A DNA stretch of 53,665 nt from URNF01 sp045638005 (lineage in GTDB: Bacteria; Bacillota; Clostridia; Oscillospirales; Acutalibacteraceae). Of the stretch, positions 15,466 through 23,967 are shown in pieces; position 1 is the first letter of the stretch; each line of letters begins with the position of its first letter. Below the pieces are notes generated by a model. The model did no database searches. It saw only the letters and a program-made list of their open reading frames with translations, and had not been told where the DNA came from. The stretch spans positions 1 to 53,665 of the forward strand of contig JAZUAN010000046.1 in assembly GCA_045638005.1 (NCBI GenBank), in the 5' to 3' direction. The translations under genes and the position numbers were made by a program.

Positions 15466-16977
15466 ATGGCTTATTACTTCAGTGAACCGTCCCATACCTT
15501 CAGCGAGTACCTTTTGGTGCCCGGCTACACCTCTCCGGATTGTATTCCGGCTAATGTTTCTTTGGAAACCCCTCTGGTGAAGTATAAGAAGGGTGAGAAA
15601 CCGGCAATCAAACTTAACATCCCGCTGGTTTCGGCTATCATGCAGTCTGTCTCTAATGATACGATGGCGATCGCACTCGCCAAAGAAGGCGGCATCTCTT
15701 TCATCTACGGTTCTCAGTCCATTGAAGATGAGGCTGCGATGGTTGCCCGCGTCAAAAACTACAAAGCTGGCTTTGTTGTCAGTGACTCCAACCTGACCGA
15801 GGATAACACTTTGGCAGATGTATTGGATTTGGTTGAGCGTAATGGTCACAACACCATCGCTGTCACCGATGACGGTACACCTAATGGAAAACTGTGCGGC
15901 ATTGTGACCGGCCGCGACTATCGTGTCAGCCGCATGGAAATGACCACGAAGGTGAAGGAATTCATGACTCCCTTGGCTCGCCTGATTACTGCACCTGCTA
16001 CCACCACCCTCAAAGAAGCTAACGACATCATTTGGGATCATAAACTGAATTCTCTGCCGCTGATCGATGAAAACGGTCGTTTGGCGTATATGGTATTCCG
16101 CAAGGATTATGCACAGCACAAAGAAAACCCGCAGGAAGTGTTGGATGCGAACAAACGCTATTTGGTCGGCGCAGGCATCAATACGCTTGACTATGAACAG
16201 CGTATTCCCGCCTTGGTAGAAGCGGGAGCTGATGTGCTTTGCATCGACTCTTCCGAGGGCTATTCCTGCTGGCAGGCACAAACCCTTAAATTTGTCCGCG
16301 AGAAATACGGCGACAGCGTAAAGGTTGGCGCCGGTAACGTAGTCGATCGCGATGGCTTTATGTTCCTCGCGGAGGCGGGTGCTGACTTTATTAAGGTCGG
16401 TATCGGCGGCGGCTCTATCTGTATCACCCGTGAGCAGAAAGGCATCGGCCGCGGTCAGGCAACCGCGCTTATCGATGTTGTCAATGCCCGTAACGAATAC
16501 TTCGAAAAGACCGGCATTTATATTCCGGTTTGCTCTGATGGTGGTATTGTGCATGATTATCACATGACCTTGGCTCTTGCGATGGGCGCTGACTTTATCA
16601 TGCTCGGTCGTTATTTCGCCCGCTTTGATGAAAGCCCCACCAATAAGCTCAACATCAATGGTACTTACGTGAAAGAGTACTGGGGTGAAGGTTCCAACCG
16701 CGCCCGCAACTGGCAGCGTTACGACCTCGGCGGTAAAGCAAAGCTTTCGTTTGAAGAAGGCGTCGACTCTTATGTTGAGTATGCAGGTCCGCTGCGTGAT
16801 AATGTGGCAAAGAGCCTTTACAAGGTGAAATCCACCATGTGCAACTGCGGTGTGACCAATATCCCCGACCTGCAGAGAGATGCGAAAATGACCTTAGTTT
16901 CCGCGACCAGTATCGTGGAAGGCGGTTATCACGATGTTATCTTGAAGAGCAGCGCCGGCACACCTTTCGGCAGATAA
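15466..16977 (+). CDS. guaB: Inosine-5'-monophosphate dehydrogenase
   Basis: A 503-residue enzyme oxidising IMP to XMP with NAD, the committed step to guanine nucleotides. The TIM barrel is interrupted by a CBS pair (about residues 100-220). The catalytic loop is GGGSICITRE with Cys319, and the mobile flap ARNWQRYDLGG places Arg418-Tyr419. These numbers and motifs equal those I recall for Tritrichomonas foetus IMPDH, also 503 residues. The usual bacterial form reads GSICTTR instead. Strong AAGGAG site; single-gene unit. Confidence 0.97.
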   Translation: MAYYFSEPSHTFSEYLLVPGYTSPDCIPANVSLETPLVKYKKGEKPAIKLNIPLVSAIMQSVSNDTMAIALAKEGGISFIYGSQSIEDEAAMVARVKNYKAGFVVSDSNLTEDNTLADVLDLVERNGHNTIAVTDDGTPNGKLCGIVTGRDYRVSRMEMTTKVKEFMTPLARLITAPATTTLKEANDIIWDHKLNSLPLIDENGRLAYMVFRKDYAQHKENPQEVLDANKRYLVGAGINTLDYEQRIPALVEAGADVLCIDSSEGYSCWQAQTLKFVREKYGDSVKVGAGNVVDRDGFMFLAEAGADFIKVGIGGGSICITREQKGIGRGQATALIDVVNARNEYFEKTGIYIPVCSDGGIVHDYHMTLALAMGADFIMLGRYFARFDESPTNKLNINGTYVKEYWGEGSNRARNWQRYDLGGKAKLSFEEGVDSYVEYAGPLRDNVAKSLYKVKSTMCNCGVTNIPDLQRDAKMTLVSATSIVEGGYHDVILKSSAGTPFGR

Positions 16978-16986
16978 TGAAAAGCA

Positions 16987-17020
16987 AAAGAGCGATGGAT
17001 CATAAGATCCATCGCTCTTT
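16987..17020. terminator. Bidirectional terminator between guaB and rex
   Basis: 15-bp perfect stem (16987-17001 with 17006-17020) with ATAA loop and A/T flanks, between convergent genes. Confidence 0.9.
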
Positions 17021-17030
17021 CGTTTATGTA

Positions 17031-17660
17031 TTACTCATTCAAACGATAGGAGAGAGTCATCAAACTATCACCCAGATGTACATTTTCCACGATGGCTTCG
17101 GGATGCACAAAGTTGATATCATAATGAGAGAAATTCCAAAAACCGCGCACGCCGTTCTGCACCAGTATGTCTACCACTTGTGGTGCAGCTTCTTTTGGAA
17201 TACACATGATTGCCATTTCCGGCATGTACTCCTTACAGAAGGCATCTAATGTGTCAATGGAAAGCACCTTGAGTTCACCAATCTGTTTGCCGATCACTTC
17301 AGGTGCTTTATCGAAAATACCGATGAGGTTGACGCCCTTGCTCTCAAATTTCATCTGCGTTGCCATGGTGCTTCCCATGTTACCGGCACCAATAATGATG
17401 GTAGGGGTAAAGTTATACATACCCATGATATGACCGATCTCGTTGTAGAGTTGTTCGACGATATAACCATAACCTTGTTGTCCAAAACCGCCAAAGCAAT
17501 TGAGATCCTGACGAATTTGCGAAGCGGTCAATCCCATACGAGAAGACAGTTCCCTCGAAGAGATACGTTCAATACCGTTTTCTTTCAAATCATACAAAAA
17601 ACGGTAATAACGCGGAAGTCGCCGTATGACCGACATGGAAATATTTTCATTTTTTGCCAT
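17031..17660 (-). CDS. rex: Redox-sensing transcriptional repressor Rex
   Basis: A 209-residue repressor that senses the NADH/NAD ratio and controls fermentative genes. The N-terminal winged helix (about 1-80) contains SSRELSSRMGLTASQIRQDL and FGGFGQQGYGY. A Rossmann domain begins with IIIGAGNMGS, and the C-terminal swap helix follows. The length matches Rex. It lies 27 nt downstream of the aconitase gene on the same strand and is probably co-transcribed with it. Confidence 0.96.
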   Translation of the reverse strand: MAKNENISMSVIRRLPRYYRFLYDLKENGIERISSRELSSRMGLTASQIRQDLNCFGGFGQQGYGYIVEQLYNEIGHIMGMYNFTPTIIIGAGNMGSTMATQMKFESKGVNLIGIFDKAPEVIGKQIGELKVLSIDTLDAFCKEYMPEMAIMCIPKEAAPQVVDILVQNGVRGFWNFSHYDINFVHPEAIVENVHLGDSLMTLSYRLNE

Positions 17661-17687
17661 ACGCTATCACCTTTGTTTCGTTGAATT

Positions 17688-19619
17688 TTAGGCGTTGTTG
17701 CGGGTATAATCCAACAAACCGCCGGCAAGCAAGAGTTCAATCTGCCGCTCGGAGAAGTTGTTGTTTAACGCGTAAGTCTCGCCAGTGGTTTCGTTTTTGA
17801 GTTCAATAGGCAAGCCTTTTTCTACGCGGCTTCTGATATCCGGCAGAGAAAGTGTATCGCCGAGCGAGATGCGATCATAATCGTTTTCATCTACAAACGT
17901 GAGCGGTAGGATACCGGCATTGATGAGGTTTGCTACATGAATACGAGCAAAGGACTTCACCACAACCGCTTTGATGCCGAGGTGGAGAGGCGCAAGTGCT
18001 GCATGTTCGCGAGAGCTGCCTTGACCGTAGTTAACACCGCCGATGATAATACCCTTGCCGGCTTCTTTACAGCGTGCGGGGAAATCCTCGTCACAGCGAG
18101 TGAAACAATGCTCGGAAATAGCAGGAATATTAGAGCGCAGCGGCAAAATTTTAGCACCCGCCGGCATGATGTGGTCGGTGGTGATATTATCGCCGACCTT
18201 GAGTAATACGTCGGCCGTGATCGTATCGGCGAGCGGTGCGGTCTGCGGGAAGGGTTTGATATTGGGACCACGCAGAATTTCAACGTTATCCATTTCTGCA
18301 ACCGGTGCGGGTGACACGATCATGTTATCGTTGATCATAAAGGAAGTAGGCATAGAAACCTGCGGTGCATCGCCCATTTTGCGCGCATCGGTGAATACAC
18401 CGGTGAGAGCGGAAACTGCCGCCGTCTCAGGGCTGACGAGATATACACCTGCGTCAGCAGTGCCGGAACGACCTTCGAAGTTACGGTTAAAGGTGCGCAG
18501 AGAAACACCGCCGGAGTTGGGAGACTGTCCCATACCGATGCAAGGACCGCAAGCACATTCCAGAATACGCGCGCCGGCAGCAATCATATCGGCAAGTGCG
18601 CCGCATTCTGCGAGCATGTTATATACCTGTTTGGAACCAGGTGCGATAGAAAGGCTCACATCCGGATGCACGGTCTTGCCCTTTAAGATTGCAGCAACTT
18701 TGAGCATGTCGTACAAAGAGGAATTGGTACAAGAACCAATACAGCACTGATCCACTTTGATTTCGCCGATCTCCTCCACTGATTTTACCGCGTCGGGGGA
18801 GTGGGGACAAGCGGCAAGCGGTTTGAGCGCAGTAAGATCAATGGTAATGACCTCATCGTACTCTGCATCTGCATCAGGCAGGATCTCTACCCAGTCTTTT
18901 TCTCGTCCTTGTGCCTTCATAAAAGCGCGGGTGATATCATCCGAGGGGAAGATAGAGGTGGAAGCGCCGAGCTCAGCGCCCATATTAGTGATGGTAGCGC
19001 GTTCCGGCACAGACAAAGTTTTCACACCTTCACCTGCATATTCGATGATCTTGCCGACACCGCCCTTTACAGACATTCTGCGTAAAACCTCGAGAATGAT
19101 ATCTTTAGCGGCAACCCACGGCTGTAATTTGCCGGTGAGTTCGACCTTTACCATTTTCGGCATGGTGATGTAGTATGTCCCGCCGCCCATTGCAACGGCA
19201 ACATCCAAGCCGCCTGCACCGAATGCCAGCATACCGATACCGCCGCCGGTAGGGGTGTGGCTGTCAGAGCCGATAAGGGTCTTTCCCGGAATACCAAAAC
19301 GCTCCAAATGCACCTGATGGCAGATGCCGTTGCCGGGACGGGAAAAGTATAAACCATGTTTTTTACAGACAGACTGGATATACCGATGGTCATCGGCGTT
19401 TTCAAAACCGGTCTGCAAAGTGTTATGGTCGATATAAGCCACCGAAAGTTCTGTTTTTACACGCGGAATACCCATAGCTTCAAATTCAAGGTATGCCATA
19501 GTACCGGTAGCATCCTGGGTCAGCGTTTGATCGATGCGCAGACCGATCTCATTACCGGGGGTCATGTCCCCGCTGACAAGATGCGAACGGATAAGTTTTT
19601 GAGCAAGTGTATCTGCCAT
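17688..19619 (-). CDS. acnA: Aconitate hydratase
   Basis: A 643-residue [4Fe-4S] enzyme interconverting citrate and isocitrate. Cluster cysteines are in CIGSCTNSS and ACGPCIGMG. Substrate motifs DSHTPTGGG and NYGQGSSREHAAL and the swivel domain at the C-terminus are present. It has the shorter mitochondrial-like form common in Clostridia, not the roughly 890-residue AcnA. ATG 19619 has AGGAG 11 nt upstream; a GTG four codons earlier overlaps that site. No citrate synthase or isocitrate dehydrogenase is in the window. Confidence 0.95.
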   Translation of the reverse strand: MADTLAQKLIRSHLVSGDMTPGNEIGLRIDQTLTQDATGTMAYLEFEAMGIPRVKTELSVAYIDHNTLQTGFENADDHRYIQSVCKKHGLYFSRPGNGICHQVHLERFGIPGKTLIGSDSHTPTGGGIGMLAFGAGGLDVAVAMGGGTYYITMPKMVKVELTGKLQPWVAAKDIILEVLRRMSVKGGVGKIIEYAGEGVKTLSVPERATITNMGAELGASTSIFPSDDITRAFMKAQGREKDWVEILPDADAEYDEVITIDLTALKPLAACPHSPDAVKSVEEIGEIKVDQCCIGSCTNSSLYDMLKVAAILKGKTVHPDVSLSIAPGSKQVYNMLAECGALADMIAAGARILECACGPCIGMGQSPNSGGVSLRTFNRNFEGRSGTADAGVYLVSPETAAVSALTGVFTDARKMGDAPQVSMPTSFMINDNMIVSPAPVAEMDNVEILRGPNIKPFPQTAPLADTITADVLLKVGDNITTDHIMPAGAKILPLRSNIPAISEHCFTRCDEDFPARCKEAGKGIIIGGVNYGQGSSREHAALAPLHLGIKAVVVKSFARIHVANLINAGILPLTFVDENDYDRISLGDTLSLPDIRSRVEKGLPIELKNETTGETYALNNNFSERQIELLLAGGLLDYTRNNA

Positions 19620-19655
19620 ATTTGGTTCCACTCCTAGGTTAAGAATATCTTGTAT

Positions 19656-19684
19656 ATTATGGACGATTACGAAGTAATTGTCAA
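19656..19684 (-). promoter_or_regulatory. Promoter for aconitase-rex
   Basis: On the minus strand, TTGACA (19679-19684), 17-nt spacer, CATAAT (19656-19661). The spacer holds an ATTAC-TTC-GTAAT inverted repeat (19666-19678). The -35 box overlaps the stop codon of the upstream glycosyltransferase gene. Confidence 0.65.
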
Positions 19685-20742
19685 GATTTCTGCGTTATTT
19701 TTTCACGTACTTTAAACACAAAAAAGCGCTGTAAACCAAGACTGATCATAAAGAGAAGTGCTTCCACTATAAGCTTTGCAACGGAAAGCGGGATTTTAAG
19801 CGCAATATTGAATACCTGCAAAAGCAGATAGTTGAGGAATAAGATCAAAGCCGCAACCGCGTAATATTTAAAAGCGGTAACAAGTATTTTATCTTTGGAC
19901 TTGAATACCATGCGGCGGTTGATAAGAAAATTACAAAGAGAGCTGACTACACGTGCGATGACAGCACTGTACAGCAAAACCAATTTTTGATCGATGCTAA
20001 AACCGCCAAAAATAGCTGCCAAGGTCAAAACCAGCATGTAGTCAATGAGAAAAGCCGCAATGGAAGAACCTGTAAATTTCAGTATACATCCGTAAATACG
20101 CGCAGAATCACGTAAAGCGTTGAAGTGGGAAGAGGAATTCTTCTCGTCAAGATATACGGTTTGAATGTGTACTTCTCGTATAGGGATGTGTAGTTCGGCG
20201 GCACCAAGCAGCATATTCATCTCATATTCATATCGCTCACCCTTGAGAGATAGTAATTTTGGGATATACTTGACAGAAAAAGCACGCAGACCGGTTTGGG
20301 TGTCATGGATCATGACACCGCTTGCCAATGCAAAAACGTAGCGGGTGATGGTATTGCCAAACATACTGCGCAGTGGCACCTTTCCGCTAAAACAGCGAGA
20401 TCCCAGTATTAACGCATTTGGATTAGCATTCAGTTCATCACACACCCGTAAAACATCCGGCAGCAGATGCTGTCCATCTGCATCTACTATCACAACACCT
20501 TCAGTTTCCGGAAAATGTTCTTGTATGTAGGTCATACCGGTTTTCATCGCGCGACCTTTACCTTGATTAACTTCATGCTTTAAAAGAGTGACAGCGTGGG
20601 GGAGTTGTGCAAAAACAGCGTCTTTTTCAGGCGCACTACCGTCATTGACCACCACAATGGTAAAATCTGTTTCCGAGATAAAACGGTTTACCAGTTTCAG
20701 CAGCTGTTCATCCGGTTGATACGCCGGAATTAAAACAATCAT
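19681..20742 (-). CDS. Family 2 glycosyltransferase fused to a GtrA-like domain
   Basis: A 353-residue two-part protein. Residues about 1-215 are a GT-A glycosyltransferase like dolichyl/undecaprenyl-phosphate sugar synthases (IPAYQPDEQL, VVNDGS, DADGQH). Residues about 225-350 form four membrane helices of the GtrA type, ending RFFVFK. It would load a sugar onto a polyprenyl phosphate and help flip it for surface glycosylation. ATG 20742 follows GAGGCAGG. No other glycosylation gene is adjacent. Confidence 0.88.
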   Translation of the reverse strand: MIVLIPAYQPDEQLLKLVNRFISETDFTIVVVNDGSAPEKDAVFAQLPHAVTLLKHEVNQGKGRAMKTGMTYIQEHFPETEGVVIVDADGQHLLPDVLRVCDELNANPNALILGSRCFSGKVPLRSMFGNTITRYVFALASGVMIHDTQTGLRAFSVKYIPKLLSLKGERYEYEMNMLLGAAELHIPIREVHIQTVYLDEKNSSSHFNALRDSARIYGCILKFTGSSIAAFLIDYMLVLTLAAIFGGFSIDQKLVLLYSAVIARVVSSLCNFLINRRMVFKSKDKILVTAFKYYAVAALILFLNYLLLQVFNIALKIPLSVAKLIVEALLFMISLGLQRFFVFKVREKITQKS

Positions 20743-20777
20743 AAGCCTGCCTCGCTTTCGCACGAATTGTATCGAAT

Positions 20778-20806
20778 AGTATACCATAAAAAATCGTTTT
20801 TGTCGA
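20778..20806 (-). promoter_or_regulatory. Promoter for the GT2-GtrA gene
   Basis: On the minus strand, TCGACA (20801-20806), 17-nt spacer, TATACT (20778-20783). Confidence 0.6.
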
Positions 20807-20850
20807 CACTTTCGTAACAGGATTTGCTTTTTCGTAAAATTTGGTTTATA

Positions 20851-21210
20851 CTATTTTTGCTTTTTAGTAAATAATTCCTTAACGCCGATATACAGCAGTA
20901 CAAAACCAAAAGCTTTGTGTAGCAACTCCGTGTCAATTTTACTGCTGATCAGCGCCGCAATAACAGAGAGCGGGATACCGGCGACCAGGCAAAGCCAAAC
21001 CGCTCGCCACACAATGCGTTTTTCACGAATATGGGTGACAAGTGCCGCAGGAGCGCATCCTGTAAAGTATAAAAGATTTACACCGCCTGCTGTGTACTGG
21101 TCCACACCTCCGAACACGGTGAGATATAAAACGAGCAGCGAACCGCCGCCTACGCCGAAGCCGCTGATGATGCCGGTTGCGAAACCTACGAGAATATCCA
21201 AAAAGTCCAT
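20851..21210 (-). CDS. TauE/SafE-family permease, second half
   Basis: A 119-residue membrane protein with about four helices, equal to one repeat of a TauE/SafE sulfite/organosulfonate exporter. The family motif near the first helix reads GFATGIISGFGVGGGSLL. Full-length members have about 250 residues and eight helices, so this and the gene 9 nt upstream probably form one transporter from two chains. GAGGTGG ribosome site. Confidence 0.85.
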   Translation of the reverse strand: MDFLDILVGFATGIISGFGVGGGSLLVLYLTVFGGVDQYTAGGVNLLYFTGCAPAALVTHIREKRIVWRAVWLCLVAGIPLSVIAALISSKIDTELLHKAFGFVLLYIGVKELFTKKQK

Positions 21211-21219
21211 GCTTCCACC

Positions 21220-21591
21220 TCAAAAAAACAGTGTGCGAACCGCGCCGTATAGAATGAGTAAGCCGAACAGACGATGTAGCCATATTGTTGGAATACGGCG
21301 AAATATTTTCCCGCTGACAAGTCCGCCCAATATACCGCCTACGACAAATGGTAAACCAATAGAAAAGATATTTTCTCCGCGTATCAGAAAGACGATCAAG
21401 GATGCGATTGACAACGGAAAAATAACCGCAACAGAGGTAGCAAATGCTTTTTTCTCTTCCATTTTTGCCAGGCTAATAAATAGGGGTACTAAAAACAGTC
21501 CTCCGCCTGCACCGAACACACCGTTCGCGGTACCTGCCAAAGCGCCGATAAAAGGATATTTCCAATACTCGCTTTTTGATTTGTTTTCCAT
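21220..21591 (-). CDS. TauE/SafE-family permease, first half
   Basis: A 123-residue partner of the downstream gene. After a short polar N-terminus, GALAGTANGVFGAGGGLFLVP is the corresponding family motif (shown in full it is the loop between helices 1 and 2). Its four helices end at YGAVRTLFF. ATG 21591 was chosen because the longer frame to 21741 overlaps the divergent gene and has no ribosome site. The substrate, presumably a sulfur anion, is unknown. Confidence 0.82.
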   Translation of the reverse strand: MENKSKSEYWKYPFIGALAGTANGVFGAGGGLFLVPLFISLAKMEEKKAFATSVAVIFPLSIASLIVFLIRGENIFSIGLPFVVGGILGGLVSGKIFRRIPTIWLHRLFGLLILYGAVRTLFF

Positions 21592-21653
21592 ACGTTTCAC
21601 CCGTTTTAGTGTGAACATAAACGGGTATAAAATACATGAAAGGATGTATGTAA

Positions 21654-22655
21654 ATGGCTGATGTGCAGAAAATCCGCTACGGCATTGTTGGTAGCGGATG
21701 GATCGTGGATTCCATGATTGAAGGCGCAAAACAATATGCAAATTTGGAGTTAACAGCGGTATATTCCCGCACTAAAGAACGTGCGGAAGTTTATGCAGCA
21801 CAGCACGGTGCAAAATATACATTTACTTCCCTCGAAGAAATGGCTATGTCAGATGTAATTGATATGGTTTACATTGCCAGTCCCAACCGCTTGCATATAG
21901 AGCAGACAAAGATATTTTTGAAGAACGGAAAACATGTGTTGTGCGAAAAACCCATGACCGCTTTACCGGAAGAATTAACAGAAGCTTACGCACTTGCCGA
22001 ACAAAATGGATGTTTACTTACCGAAGCGATCATGCTACTGTTTCAGCCGCAGTTGCAAATTCTTAAAGATGCTATAAAAAAGCTTGGAAACATATCGCTT
22101 GCGCATTTTGATTTTTCACAGCTTTCGTCTAAATATCCTGCGTATGAAAAAGGGGAGATTCCCAATATTTTTAATCCGGAACTGGAGACGGGCACATTAC
22201 AAGATCTTGGTGTTTATTGCGTATATCCGGCGCTGCTGTTATTTGGCAAACCGCAAATGATTACCGCATCAGCCAGTTTTCTGCGTACCGGTGCAGATGC
22301 TGCGGGTGCTTCTATTTGGCAATATCCCGACAAGCAGGTTGTTTTGACCTATTCCAAAATCGGGCAAGCGGTAGCACCTTCCGAAATCGTCGGTGATAAG
22401 GGAACTGTGACCGTTTCTTCCATTTCAAAATTGGAAGATATCACGCTGTATTTGAACGGTGAACAACCGCAAAAGTTGTGGACAGCTGAGGATAAATCGA
22501 CCTTGATGGGTAGAGAGATTGAAACATTTGCCGAATGGATAATAAATGGAAAGACACCTGCTTATGAGTACCATAAACAGATGTCTTTGGATTCGACAGA
22601 ATATCTGTATCGCACACGTAAAGCAGCCAATATCAGGTTCCCTCGCGATATTTGA
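21654..22655 (+). CDS. Gfo/Idh/MocA-family oxidoreductase
   Basis: A 333-residue NAD(P)-dependent oxidoreductase acting on a sugar or related polyol. The N-terminal Rossmann fold starts with YGIVGSGW, the CEKPM motif holds E98-K99-P100, and the C-terminal alpha/beta domain follows. The substrate is unknown; the layout resembles the dihydrodiol dehydrogenase/YgjR-like branch. AAAGGA site. Its last 23 nt overlap the tail of the convergent tmcAL gene. Confidence 0.92.
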   Translation: MADVQKIRYGIVGSGWIVDSMIEGAKQYANLELTAVYSRTKERAEVYAAQHGAKYTFTSLEEMAMSDVIDMVYIASPNRLHIEQTKIFLKNGKHVLCEKPMTALPEELTEAYALAEQNGCLLTEAIMLLFQPQLQILKDAIKKLGNISLAHFDFSQLSSKYPAYEKGEIPNIFNPELETGTLQDLGVYCVYPALLLFGKPQMITASASFLRTGADAAGASIWQYPDKQVVLTYSKIGQAVAPSEIVGDKGTVTVSSISKLEDITLYLNGEQPQKLWTAEDKSTLMGREIETFAEWIINGKTPAYEYHKQMSLDSTEYLYRTRKAANIRFPRDI

Positions 22656-23838
22656 TCATACCGCAGGTGAATTCCTGCCCGCAGGGCGTCGGAATAGACA
22701 GCAGTCCACCGTAAAGGTTGCTTGCTTTACACTCGAAATCGAATATTTCTTTTGAAAAAGCGTCGGCAGGCGGCTGCGTCACATCGGTGAACAGCGGCAG
22801 TGAGGCGCTTTTTTGTATTTTGGACAAAAGGGGAATACCGCTTTCACGCATACCGAGTATACGGATGTACGGTGGCTGTTGTTTTTCCCACTCCGGCTTT
22901 ATGCCGAGAAACGCAGCGGATAGTATGCGGTGCAACCGCGTTAAAGGATAACGCTTTGTTTTTACGGCTTGCAACACAGCATCGACAGAGGGTTGTTGTT
23001 GAATTGCGCTAAACAAGCGGTTTTCCAATCCCTCACTGACACCGGGCATGACGGCGATCTCCTCTTTGGACAGTCTGCGCAGATGGGAAAGTAGTATCCT
23101 ATCCGCGGTACGAGTGTCGGTCAAACAATGGCCGTTATCATAAGCTATTTGCAATATTTTTGCTGCTTCTGACGGTATAAACTGCATAGCGCTTTTGATA
23201 TCCCCGGTATACATAAGCGTGCGAATATGGCTTGCAGAAGTGATATCTCCGTTTTGATTGGCGGTATTATGTGCAGCGCCTTCTCGTTTTATTGTAAATG
23301 GTATAATAGATGAGTCCAGCTTCAAAAGTGCTTTGCAGTACTCTAACCCCAAAGTATTGTTAGGTGTTTCCAAAAGTGCAGCCGCCTTTGCGCCTAAGCT
23401 GCATTCCACCGTTTGTTGCAAAGCGGCTGCATACGGAACACCGGTATCTAAAATTTTATGCAACTGTTCTGAAAAAGCAGGTACTTGCATGCATAAGGCG
23501 ATTTTCTGTAAGTCAGTGGCATCGCCGCATTCGCTGCCAAAACTAATGGTATCCACACACCCCATATTATGCAACAAGGAAACACCGCCGTATGCAAAGC
23601 CTTCTGCTGAAGCGCACGCCCATGGTTGTGGTAATTCTACCACCAAATCGGCACCGCACGCCAACGCCATGCGGGTGCGGTCTGCCTTTGAAAGCAGTGC
23701 TGCCTCTCCGCGTTGGGTGAAATTACCGCCCAAAACCACAATAATAAGAGAAGCCCCTGCAGCGCGCGAAGCGGCTATATGATACGCATGCCCTTTGTGA
23801 AAAGGGTCGTATTCCGCTATTATACCGGTAATTTTCAT
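22633..23838 (-). CDS. tmcAL: tRNA(Met) cytidine acetate ligase TmcAL
   Basis: A 401-residue enzyme of the nucleotidyltransferase fold that uses acetate and ATP to acetylate the wobble cytidine of elongator tRNA-Met (Bacillus YlbM family). The HKGH nucleotide motif is at 14-17, followed by VLGGNFTQRGEAA and GADLVVELP, all typical. GAGGAG site at the start. The acetate-using tmcAL is next to and divergent from ackA, which may be coincidental. Confidence 0.92.
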   Translation of the reverse strand: MKITGIIAEYDPFHKGHAYHIAASRAAGASLIIVVLGGNFTQRGEAALLSKADRTRMALACGADLVVELPQPWACASAEGFAYGGVSLLHNMGCVDTISFGSECGDATDLQKIALCMQVPAFSEQLHKILDTGVPYAAALQQTVECSLGAKAAALLETPNNTLGLEYCKALLKLDSSIIPFTIKREGAAHNTANQNGDITSASHIRTLMYTGDIKSAMQFIPSEAAKILQIAYDNGHCLTDTRTADRILLSHLRRLSKEEIAVMPGVSEGLENRLFSAIQQQPSVDAVLQAVKTKRYPLTRLHRILSAAFLGIKPEWEKQQPPYIRILGMRESGIPLLSKIQKSASLPLFTDVTQPPADAFSKEIFDFECKASNLYGGLLSIPTPCGQEFTCGMIKYREGT

Positions 23839-23867
23839 AAAAAATCTCCTCTGTTGACAATAAACAC

Positions 23868-23896
23868 TTGAAAAGCATGGAAAAAGAGTATATAAT
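23868..23896 (+). promoter_or_regulatory. Promoter for ackA
   Basis: TTGAAA (23868-23873), 17-nt spacer, TATAAT (23891-23896). A second weaker set, GTGACA (near 23902) with TTATAC (near 23925), could give a shorter leader. Confidence 0.7.
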
Positions 23897-23967
23897 CATC
23901 TGTGACAGAATTCCAATACTGTTATTATACAATAAAAATTTCCTTTTGGGAAGATGGAGGATAAAAA

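Noticed and set aside
14947..16563. A 538-codon open frame antisense to yfbR and guaB
   Set aside because: It has no ribosome site or recognisable motif and lies opposite two certain genes; strong codon bias of guaB explains the open antisense frame.
19656..19684. A canonical Rex box at the aconitase promoter
   Set aside because: The inverted repeat there does not fit the TTGTGA-like Rex consensus; kept only as a speculative operator.
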